This document shows, piece after piece, positions 16,324 through 23,776 of a DNA stretch of 47,570 nt. Made by a program: the position numbers and the translations under genes. The notes beneath the pieces were generated by a model. That model saw only the letters and a program-made list of their open reading frames with translations. It searched no databases and was not told the origin of the DNA. Positions within the stretch are counted from its first letter, which is position 1. The number at the start of each line of letters is the position of its first letter. Source of the stretch: Ilumatobacteraceae bacterium (GTDB lineage Bacteria; Actinomycetota; Acidimicrobiia; Acidimicrobiales; Ilumatobacteraceae); assembly GCA_016463105.1 (NCBI GenBank), contig JAEMRY010000001.1, positions 1 to 47,570 of the forward strand, written 5' to 3'.

Positions 16324-16886
16324 CAAACTCTCGTTATATATTCGCCTGAACGAGTATCGACTTTTACTCTGTCGCCAATATTGACGAACAGCGGCACCTG
16401 AATTACCTTGCCTGTTTGTAGTGTCGCAGATTTGCGCCCACCAGAAACTCTGTCGCCTTGCAGACCCGGCTCAGTATTGGCGATATCAAGTTCAACAGTT
16501 ACTGCGATTTCGACGCTCACGATTTCTCCATCGTGAGTCGCAATAATTGCGATTCCATTTTCGACAAGATAGTCGGCAACTTCGCCGAGCGCAGTTGGGC
16601 TGACAGTGATCTGATCAAAAGTTGCCGTATCCATAAACACGAAGTCGTCTCCGTCTTTATATAGAAACTGCATATCGTTTTTATCGAGAATGGCTTGCTC
16701 AACGCGGATGCCAGCATTGAAAGTTTTTTCTAAAACGTTTCCAGATCGCAAGTTGCGAAGCTTGGTACGCACGAACGCGCCACCTTTGCCAGGCTTGACG
16801 TGTTGAAAATCGATCACCGTAAACAGATTGTTGTCAATCTGAAGAGTGATTCCGTTCTTTAGGTCGTTAGTTGTAATTGCAGGCAC
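16323..16886 (-). CDS. efp: Translation elongation factor P
   Basis: Binds between the P and E sites and relieves ribosome stalling at polyproline. The KOW-like domain carries the loop HVKPGKGGAF with K34 at the tip, the position modified in many bacteria. Two OB domains follow, ending VDTRSGEYITRV as in the family. 187 residues is standard. The start is GTG 16886, supported by AAGGA six bases upstream and by the family N-terminus (PAITTNDLKNG). This start lies inside pepQ, giving a 28-base overlap. Confidence 0.97.
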   Translation of the reverse strand: MPAITTNDLKNGITLQIDNNLFTVIDFQHVKPGKGGAFVRTKLRNLRSGNVLEKTFNAGIRVEQAILDKNDMQFLYKDGDDFVFMDTATFDQITVSPTALGEVADYLVENGIAIIATHDGEIVSVEIAVTVELDIANTEPGLQGDRVSGGRKSATLQTGKVIQVPLFVNIGDRVKVDTRSGEYITRV

Positions 16887-17992
16887 TGGCGATCCTTCTT
16901 GCTGTGAGTGAGAACTCGGCAGCCGTCTTGCGTGACGACAACAAGGTCTTCAATTCGCACCCCACCGAGCCCTTCACGATAGACGCCAGGCTCGACAGTT
17001 ACTACCTCTCCAACTTCGAGAGGTTCAGCAAACCCGTTTCGCACCCAAGGCATCTCGTGAATCTGCAAGCCGACACCATGTCCTGTGCTGTGACTAAATT
17101 CGTTGCCATAACCAGCCTTGACGATGAAATCTCGACATATCTGATCTACATCTTGTGCAAGCACACCTGCACGAACATGGTCTAAGCCCAATAGTTGTGA
17201 GGCACTAACTATTTCGTGCATTTCACTCAACACAAGATCAACATCACCGATCAAATATGTTCGTGTCATATCTGAGTGATAGCCATCGACTAATCCACCA
17301 ACATCAATGACAACGCTGTCACCCTCGATGATTTTGCGGCTCACCGGACGATGGTGGGGTCGTGCCGCGTTCGGGCCACTCGCCACAATCGTGTCATAAC
17401 TTGTGAACTCAGCACCATGACGGCGCATGCGATAGTCAAGTTCGTCGCGAATATCGCGTTCAGTAAGACCCGCAACAAGCATCGGCACTACTTCGCTCAG
17501 TGCCGAGTCGGTGGCGCGCGCGGCTAACTCCATTCGCTGAATCTCTGGTTCTGTTTTTCTTCGACGCAAATGCGGGACGACTGCAGAAACTTTGACTAGC
17601 TCCGAGATGATCTGAGTTGACATTGATTCGTGAGCAGTCACAGTCATTTCTGCAGGATCAAAGCCAACAGATTTTAAATCTTTTGTCGTACGCGACATTG
17701 CATCACGCAACTCAATTGCGCTGCGGCCTTCAATCACGAGACATTGAGCCTGCGCGTTCTTTGTCTGTTCACGAGATTGATCTCCATATCGACCGTCAAC
17801 TATCAACACCATGTCATCGGGTCGAACGATTAGCGTGCCGGCAGAGCCAGTAAAACCTGTTAACCACCGAATGTTGTTTAAATCTGTCACCAAGAGCGCG
17901 TTAACTTTTTTATTTGTTGTTTGCTCTAGACGTTGCCGAACCAGCACATCTCGACTGGCAACACTGAGTGGCAACATTTGATTCGTAGTCAT
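16859..17992 (-). CDS. pepQ: Xaa-Pro peptidase (M24 family)
   Basis: Cytoplasmic dimetal peptidase that releases the residue before proline. An N-terminal creatinase-like domain (LNNIRWLTGFTGSAGTL) precedes the pita-bread catalytic domain. Metal ligands are the two Asp in VIDVGGLVDGYHSDMTR, the His in HSTGHGVGLQIHE, and the Glu in VTVEPGVY and GVRIEDLVVV. All five are present. 377 residues is normal. It lies between aroQ (5-base gap) and efp (28-base overlap), the common actinobacterial order. Whether it acts as an aminopeptidase P or a prolidase cannot be told from sequence. Confidence 0.92.
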   Translation of the reverse strand: MTTNQMLPLSVASRDVLVRQRLEQTTNKKVNALLVTDLNNIRWLTGFTGSAGTLIVRPDDMVLIVDGRYGDQSREQTKNAQAQCLVIEGRSAIELRDAMSRTTKDLKSVGFDPAEMTVTAHESMSTQIISELVKVSAVVPHLRRRKTEPEIQRMELAARATDSALSEVVPMLVAGLTERDIRDELDYRMRRHGAEFTSYDTIVASGPNAARPHHRPVSRKIIEGDSVVIDVGGLVDGYHSDMTRTYLIGDVDLVLSEMHEIVSASQLLGLDHVRAGVLAQDVDQICRDFIVKAGYGNEFSHSTGHGVGLQIHEMPWVRNGFAEPLEVGEVVTVEPGVYREGLGGVRIEDLVVVTQDGCRVLTHSKKDRQCLQLQLTT

Positions 17993-17997
17993 CGCAA

Positions 17998-18456
17998 CTA
18001 TTTTTTCTCTGCGAGCAAAGTTGAAACTGCGTTGAGCGCAAAGGTGTAACCGTTGGCACCGAAACCTGCAATCGTGCCCGACGCAACCGATGCCACGACA
18101 CTCTCATGACGCCATGTTTCTCTCGTGGCTGGATTTGATAAATGAACTTCGACTATCGGGCCAGAGAACGTTGCGAGCGCATCATTCAAACTCCACGCAA
18201 AATGAGTAAGAGCGCCAGGGTTGATGATGATCGCCGCACAACGAGAGCGTGCACCATGAATCGCAGTTACAAGTTCTCCAGCACTCTGGGCAACAAGCGA
18301 TTCAACTTCTAAGCCAAGTTTTGCTGCCGTTTCTTTTGCTCGACTCATATGGTCGGCAAGACTCGCCTTGCCATAAATCTCTGGCTGGCGCTGACCAAGC
18401 AAATTTAGATTAGGTCCATTGAGAATTAAAACAATTGGAAGAGTTGATTTGGCCAT
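17998..18456 (-). CDS. aroQ: 3-dehydroquinate dehydratase, type II
   Basis: Third step of the shikimate pathway. NGPNLNLLG opens the protein. R23 and catalytic Y28 sit in QRQPEIYG, and catalytic H105 in EVHLSN. GALTHFAWSLNDA and IAGFGANGY complete the fold. The loop that is usually QSNHEGEL reads QSAGEL (57-62), two residues shorter and without the Asn-His pair, so the active-site lid differs. 152 residues is normal. It lies between aroB (5-base gap) and pepQ. Confidence 0.93.
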   Translation of the reverse strand: MAKSTLPIVLILNGPNLNLLGQRQPEIYGKASLADHMSRAKETAAKLGLEVESLVAQSAGELVTAIHGARSRCAAIIINPGALTHFAWSLNDALATFSGPIVEVHLSNPATRETWRHESVVASVASGTIAGFGANGYTFALNAVSTLLAEKK

Positions 18457-18461
18457 GTCAA

Positions 18462-19478
18462 TCAGAGTAGTTGCATTGCATCAAAAGATTCGTTTAGATA
18501 TTTTTCGCTAATACCACTAACTATTTCAATGCCATTTTTGCTATCTAAGACGAACGTCAAGCCGTCTATCGCCTTCTTGTCGAGACGCATCAAATCGATC
18601 AATTGATTGCGTTTCATTGTGTTTGGTATCGACACCGAGAGACCGTAAACATCTCGAATCACTTTGTAGTGATAAGCCAAACGAAGATCATCAATGCGGT
18701 TCATGACATGGGCTAAATGCGCCGCGAAGATCATGCCAATTGCGACTGCCTCGCCATGCGCAAGAGCGAAACCGCTAGACCGCTCAAGGGCGTGCGCCAA
18801 AGTATGACCGTAATTCAGCACGGCACGACCACCTTGTTCACGCTCGTCATCCGAAACAATTTTGGCTTTAATTTCAACACAGCGGGCGATTCGAGACGTC
18901 ATCTCGAGAGATAGCAAATCATCACCTGATAAAAAATGATATTTTGCAACTTCACCAAGACCACATCGTGTTTCACGCTCAGGTAAAGACTTAAGTGCAT
19001 CAACATCGCAGACCACCGCACTCGGCTGCCAAAATGCTCCTACTAAATTTTTGCCCTGTTCTAAGTTCACACCGGTTTTGCCACCAATTGCAGCGTCAAC
19101 CATGCCGACAAGTGTTGTTGGCAGGTGAACTACCGCAGTTCCACGATGCCAACTTGCAGCCGCAAAGCCAGCGACATCTGTAACCATGCCACCACCAATA
19201 CTTATTACGACATCAGAACGTGTCAAACCAAACTTTGCGAACTGTTGCGAGATTGTCTCAATTGTTTGCAATGTCTTGTATTGCTCACCGTTGCCAATAA
19301 ATATTTTCGTATTTGGCAGAGAAAGTTTCACTTCAAACGGAATATTTTGCTGAGTAATGATCACGGCACGCTTAGCGGTCTTTGGCAACAAACTTTCAAG
19401 TTCAGTACTTGCTCCACTGCCAACGATTACTGGATACGACCTGTCGCCGAGTGCGACGATCACTTTATGATTTGTCAT
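18462..19478 (-). CDS. aroB: 3-dehydroquinate synthase
   Basis: NAD- and zinc-dependent conversion of DAHP to 3-dehydroquinate. The NAD region GGGMVTDVAGFAAA is followed by PTTLVGMVDAAIGGKTGVN and the metal- and substrate-binding EVAKY, GHTLAHALE and HGEAVAIGM motifs. At 338 residues it is slightly shorter than many relatives, mainly at the termini. It overlaps aroK by 4 bases. Confidence 0.96.
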   Translation of the reverse strand: MTNHKVIVALGDRSYPVIVGSGASTELESLLPKTAKRAVIITQQNIPFEVKLSLPNTKIFIGNGEQYKTLQTIETISQQFAKFGLTRSDVVISIGGGMVTDVAGFAAASWHRGTAVVHLPTTLVGMVDAAIGGKTGVNLEQGKNLVGAFWQPSAVVCDVDALKSLPERETRCGLGEVAKYHFLSGDDLLSLEMTSRIARCVEIKAKIVSDDEREQGGRAVLNYGHTLAHALERSSGFALAHGEAVAIGMIFAAHLAHVMNRIDDLRLAYHYKVIRDVYGLSVSIPNTMKRNQLIDLMRLDKKAIDGLTFVLDSKNGIEIVSGISEKYLNESFDAMQLL

Positions 19479-20020
19479 TTTTTTGTAGCCTCGTCCACAT
19501 CATAAAGCTGGCATTCAGAAATTATTTGATCAACAACTGCTTTCACTGATAGCGATTGTGTCACAAGATGATGCGTGGCTAATTGCTGATACAACGGCTC
19601 ACGATCTTGCCGCATCTTATTGAGTGAGCCCACTGGATCACCATCTAAAAGTGGTCGATGCTTTCCACGCCCCGTGCGCAAAACCAGAGTCGGCGTTGGT
19701 GCGTCTAACCAAACGATGCACTGAGCACTTTTTCTTAGTAGCTCACGATTGTCTTCTGCGACTATTGCCCCACCAGCCACAGCCAGAACCACAGCAGAAC
19801 TTCGGCCACAGATATCGGCAAGTGCTTGTGATTCAAGTTTTCTAAATACGGCTTCACCCTGATTGGCAAAAATCTCGCGCACAGAAGACTTGGCTGTTTT
19901 TTCAACTGCATCATCACTATCTTGAAAATCTAAATTGAGTTTCTTTGCAAGTGCCTTTCCGACAGTAGTTTTGCCAGAGCCCATCAAACCGATAAGTACG
20001 ATCATCACGGTTTTCGCCAA
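19475..20020 (-). CDS. aroK: Shikimate kinase
   Basis: Phosphorylates shikimate with ATP. The P-loop GLMGSGKTT is at 11-19. DSDDAVE supplies the magnesium- and shikimate-binding Asp, FRKLE the shikimate-binding Arg, and RGKHRPLL the lid. The usual GGG of the third motif reads AGG (82-84). 181 residues is normal. ATG 20020 follows the aroC stop by two bases; an internal ATG at codon 6 would also give a plausible start. Confidence 0.94.
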   Translation of the reverse strand: MAKTVMIVLIGLMGSGKTTVGKALAKKLNLDFQDSDDAVEKTAKSSVREIFANQGEAVFRKLESQALADICGRSSAVVLAVAGGAIVAEDNRELLRKSAQCIVWLDAPTPTLVLRTGRGKHRPLLDGDPVGSLNKMRQDREPLYQQLATHHLVTQSLSVKAVVDQIISECQLYDVDEATKK

Positions 20021-20022
20021 GT

Positions 20023-21186
20023 TCAGCGAAGCCTCTGCGCAAAATTTTCTACATTTTGCTTGAACTCATCCACACTGTCCCCACCAAACTTGCGTTGCGC
20101 TTCTTGAGCCAAAACTAGAGCGACCATTGTTTCTGCAACTACTCCCATCGCCGGAACAGCCGTGACATCAGTTCGCTCTTTGAAACTTACGGTTTCTTGT
20201 TTTGTAACCATGTCGACTGTTTTTAGAGTTGGACGATTTAACGTCGATAGTGGTTTCATGGCTGCTCGTACGACCAACATTTCTCCAGTTGACATTCCGC
20301 CTTCGGTGCCACCAGCAAGTGATGTTTCGCGTTTGTAAGAGTTGTCGGCCTGATCCCAAGTGATCGCATCGTGAGCCTCACTGCCACGACGAGATGCAAC
20401 GTCAAAACCGTTTCCGATTTCGACACCCTTGACTGCCTGAATACTCATTATCGCTTGCGCTAAAAGTCCGTCAAGTTTGCGATCCCAATGCACATAACTT
20501 CCAAGACCTACAGGCAAACCGTAAGCCAAGACCTCAACTATTCCACCCAAACTGTCCCCGTCTTTTGCCGCGGCTTCGATTTCTTGGATCATCTTGGCTT
20601 CAGCCTGCAGATCAAAACATCGCACAGATGAGTCATCAATTTTTGATAAATCAGTTCTTTGGGGACGCGCTGGATTTTCATTTCGCGCACTACCAAGTTG
20701 CAACACATGTGACATTACGAAAACATCTATTTGCGCTAGCAAAACTTTCGCTAATGCACCTGCGGCAACTCTTGCTGCTGTCTCTCTAGCACTTGCACGC
20801 TCGAGCACATCACGAGCATCATCAAAGCCATACTTCTGCATCCCAGTCAGATCTGCATGACCTGGCCGAGGTTGAGTCAAAGGTTTTTTTGTTTTGCCTG
20901 GCTCAGGTGACATCTCTTCGTGCCACACATCGCTGCGAAACCATTCACTGTTTTTGATTTCAATCGCCACCGGCGAGCCGAGCGTTCGTCCATGTCGGAT
21001 TCCGCTCAACAAAACGATTTCATCTTCCTCAAATTTTTGACGTGGTCCCCGACCAAACCCAAGTCGTCGACGGGCTAATTCACTACTGATATCTTTGGCG
21101 GTTACCAACATTCCAGCAGGTAGACCCTCGACAATGACCACCAATGCCTGGCCGTGACTTTCGCCTGCAGTTAGGTAACGAAGCAT
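20023..21186 (-). CDS. aroC: Chorismate synthase
   Basis: Converts EPSP to chorismate using reduced FMN. It has the signatures LTAGESHGQAL, GRGPRQKFEEDEI, SGIRHGRTLGSPVA, DLTGMQKYGFDDARDVLERASARETAARVAAGA (first and last parts of this run are the strongest) and GGTEGGMSTGE. The frame is open to 21219, but ATG 21186 gives MLRYLTAGESHG, matching the family N-terminus, and 387 residues. aroE precedes it at 41 bases. Confidence 0.96.
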   Translation of the reverse strand: MLRYLTAGESHGQALVVIVEGLPAGMLVTAKDISSELARRRLGFGRGPRQKFEEDEIVLLSGIRHGRTLGSPVAIEIKNSEWFRSDVWHEEMSPEPGKTKKPLTQPRPGHADLTGMQKYGFDDARDVLERASARETAARVAAGALAKVLLAQIDVFVMSHVLQLGSARNENPARPQRTDLSKIDDSSVRCFDLQAEAKMIQEIEAAAKDGDSLGGIVEVLAYGLPVGLGSYVHWDRKLDGLLAQAIMSIQAVKGVEIGNGFDVASRRGSEAHDAITWDQADNSYKRETSLAGGTEGGMSTGEMLVVRAAMKPLSTLNRPTLKTVDMVTKQETVSFKERTDVTAVPAMGVVAETMVALVLAQEAQRKFGGDSVDEFKQNVENFAQRLR

Positions 21187-21227
21187 AAATATCAGGCTAC
21201 CTGTAGCCCCGTGCCGCAATGAGCTAA

Positions 21228-22097
21228 TTAACTAGATCGTGTCAATTGCGCAAGCGCTGCATCACGCATTAGCGCGATATCGCCAGGCTCACCTATCCAA
21301 TGCTGTTGTTGTAGCGCTGCTTGATGAATCAACATCGACAAGCCATCAACTACGGTCGCGCCAGCTTTTTTTGCACCAAGTAATAAACCTGTCTCTAACG
21401 GGTGGTACACCGCATCAAGCACCACATGCGATGAATTGATCAGCGAAACATCTATTGGAGATTCTGAGTTGTCATTCACTTTGCCAAAACCCACTGGCGT
21501 TGTGTTGATAATAATTTGTGAACTATTTATGTCTGAATTAATTTCTGTTGGCAGACAAACGCGAGTTGTGCCACCAATTCGTTTGACCAAGTCTTTTGCC
21601 CGCGTATCCGTGCGGTTGATAATTGAAACATCACTCGCTCCGCGTTGTACAAGCGCGTGAGCCACAGCTGACGCAGTTGCCCCTGCTCCCAAAACAACAA
21701 CGCGCTGTCCACGCAGTGATGAGTTCATCGCAAGTTCAAGCGCATTGCAGCAACCTTCGCCATCAGTGTTGGTCGCCCACAATGAATTGTCTTGTCGCAA
21801 TACAACAGTGTTTGCAGAATTAGTCACTCGAACGACTTGATCAATCTCGCCGATTTCGGCAACTATTTTGGCTACTTCGTTTTTATGCGGCATAGTTACA
21901 GAAAGACCACCGATGCCAAGTGTCGACATCGAATTAAGTGCGTCAGCGACGCGACCAGGCCGAACCTCAAACGCCAAGTACACCCAATTGATGGATCTAG
22001 CCGCAAATACCGCATTATGAATAACCGGAGACAAACTTTGCGCAACTGGCGACCCGATAATTGCGGCTAGTCGCGTATTTGTATTTATCTTGATCAT
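21228..22097 (-). CDS. aroE: Shikimate dehydrogenase
   Basis: NADPH-dependent reduction of 3-dehydroshikimate. The substrate domain has IGSPVAQSLSPVIHN (14-28), the catalytic K72 in VTMPHKNEV and D112 in NTDGEG. The Rossmann motif is GAGATASAVAHAL, followed by NRT, which favours NADP. 289 residues is normal. It begins the shikimate run aroE-aroC-aroK-aroB-aroQ. No aroA or aroG is nearby. Confidence 0.95.
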   Translation of the reverse strand: MIKINTNTRLAAIIGSPVAQSLSPVIHNAVFAARSINWVYLAFEVRPGRVADALNSMSTLGIGGLSVTMPHKNEVAKIVAEIGEIDQVVRVTNSANTVVLRQDNSLWATNTDGEGCCNALELAMNSSLRGQRVVVLGAGATASAVAHALVQRGASDVSIINRTDTRAKDLVKRIGGTTRVCLPTEINSDINSSQIIINTTPVGFGKVNDNSESPIDVSLINSSHVVLDAVYHPLETGLLLGAKKAGATVVDGLSMLIHQAALQQQHWIGEPGDIALMRDAALAQLTRSS

Positions 22098-22117
22098 CTA
22101 GTGCACTTTCAAGTTCA

Positions 22118-23347
22118 TTAAGGCAACAAACCGGCTGCTCTGGCGATTTCAACATTTTTTTCATGATCTTGTTGAGTCGCCGCAAAGGTATGACCACCTT
22201 TGTCATCACTTAACACGTAATACAGATAGGCACAGTTTGACGCTTTCTTTATTCCGGTGCAGATTTTGTCACTTAATTCAGGATTTGGCGAAGGATTTAA
22301 TGCAGCCCTTATAGATGCTCGGCCAGGGTTAGAAATCGGTGTGGGTGGCAGACCTTTATTCATATACGAGTTGTACGGCGTATCGATCGCTTTCACATCA
22401 GCAAACGACGCCCCATCAGCAGCATTATAAAAAAGCGTGGCATCAACTTGTAACAACATCCCGCGGTCAAGTCGGTTATAAATCACTCGCGCAATCTTTC
22501 CGCGGTCTACTTCTAGTTTCGCTTCGCGCTCGATGATCGAAGCAACTATTAAAACCTCATACGGGGTTCGACCAACTTTTTGTTTTGAGTCTGCTAATCC
22601 TTCTTGCTTTCCAACTCGCTCCATTAATCTCAACATTCGATCTAAAACACTGCCAGCCGACTCATCCCCAGAAATTTGATAAGTGTCCGGAAACAGCAAA
22701 CCCTCAAGTCGAAAAGGTGACGCACTGAGTGTCGTAGTTTCGGCTGGTAAGTATTCTGAAATGACGAGAGGATTATTCATCGCCTCCAAAAAACTCTGGG
22801 CACTTATCCGAGTTGTCTTCTCTTCAATTCTGGCGGCAATTTTTAAGGCGGTAAACCCTTCAGGAAAAGTCACCTTAGTAAACGTCGCCGAAGGGTCTTT
22901 ATTCAACTTTTTCATGATGTTGCCAATATGTTCGCGCTTGACAAGCGCGTAATAGCCGGGCTGCAGATCGATTCCGCCTTTGCGTTGCACATACCAGCGA
23001 AAAACATCGGCGTTAACTATGAACCCATCGAGTTCAAGACGCTTGGCAACCAAAATTAGTGAATCATTCGGATTCACCGTGAAGTTTGTTGCTAACGACT
23101 TTGGGTTACCAACAATGTCTGGTGGATTAATTTGTCGCAAATACCACATTCCACTAATGCCAACAGTCAGAACAACACTCATCACTACAGCAAGCGCTAT
23201 AAAAACTATTCGTGAATCTGGACGATAGTCAGGTGGTTGAATTTCGAACTCACTTGCACCCCAAGCATCTGGGCCATCCCATGCATCTTCTCGCCATGGT
23301 AAATCATTATTTTCTAAATTCTGATCTCGTTGTTGATCTTGACTCAT
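22118..23347 (-). CDS. mltG: Endolytic murein transglycosylase MltG (YceG-like)
   Basis: Membrane-bound lytic transglycosylase that cuts nascent glycan strands and sets their length. A Pro/Asp-rich cytoplasmic tail of about 45 residues precedes a single membrane helix (47-69). The extracellular part starts with a LysM-like region (VNPNDSLILVAKRLEL). The catalytic domain contains VASIIEREA with E273 as the likely catalytic acid, VIYNRL, and YNSYMNKGLPPTPISNPG. 409 residues is normal. Its start overlaps the ruvX stop by 4 bases, and alaS-ruvX-mltG-aroE is the conserved order. Confidence 0.95.
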   Translation of the reverse strand: MSQDQQRDQNLENNDLPWREDAWDGPDAWGASEFEIQPPDYRPDSRIVFIALAVVMSVVLTVGISGMWYLRQINPPDIVGNPKSLATNFTVNPNDSLILVAKRLELDGFIVNADVFRWYVQRKGGIDLQPGYYALVKREHIGNIMKKLNKDPSATFTKVTFPEGFTALKIAARIEEKTTRISAQSFLEAMNNPLVISEYLPAETTTLSASPFRLEGLLFPDTYQISGDESAGSVLDRMLRLMERVGKQEGLADSKQKVGRTPYEVLIVASIIEREAKLEVDRGKIARVIYNRLDRGMLLQVDATLFYNAADGASFADVKAIDTPYNSYMNKGLPPTPISNPGRASIRAALNPSPNPELSDKICTGIKKASNCAYLYYVLSDDKGGHTFAATQQDHEKNVEIARAAGLLP

Positions 23348-23769
23348 GATTTTTGTCGATCTACATGATCAAGCCAACCTTGCAGCATCACAGCAGCAGC
23401 GATTTTGTCGACGATTCGCCGTCGAGCCTGGGCGTTCATCTTGGCTTGAATCATTGCATCGTTAGCAGTTTTGGTTGTCAAACGCTCGTCATGAGAGTGC
23501 ACAGGAACAGTAATCGACTTAGTCATTTCTTTGATTTCGTCCAATGCACTTTGCGCCGCAGCACCAATCGTTCCTGACAGAGTCAGCGGTAAACCAACAA
23601 CGACACACTGCGCTTCGTATTCAACAACAATTTCTTGAATTTTTTTATGATCCTGCGAATGACTCGCCCCCCGTGCAAGCACCGTCAATGGTGAAGCGAT
23701 CGTGCCACTCGAATCACTAACTGCAATGCCGATGCGTTTTGTTCCGAGGTCAACTCCGATACTGCGCAT
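23344..23769 (-). CDS. ruvX: RuvX/YqgF RNase H-like protein (pre-16S rRNA processing)
   Basis: RNase H-fold protein linked to 16S rRNA 5'-end maturation. Motifs are IGVDLGTKRIGIAVSD at the N-terminus with the catalytic Asp, VVVGLPLTLSGT, and VHSHDERLTTKTA. The frame extends to 23835 inside alaS, but ATG 23769 gives MRSIGVDLGTKRIG, the normal start, and 141 residues. It follows alaS by 7 bases. Confidence 0.94.
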   Translation of the reverse strand: MRSIGVDLGTKRIGIAVSDSSGTIASPLTVLARGASHSQDHKKIQEIVVEYEAQCVVVGLPLTLSGTIGAAAQSALDEIKEMTKSITVPVHSHDERLTTKTANDAMIQAKMNAQARRRIVDKIAAAVMLQGWLDHVDRQKS

Positions 23770-23776
23770 CGAAGGA

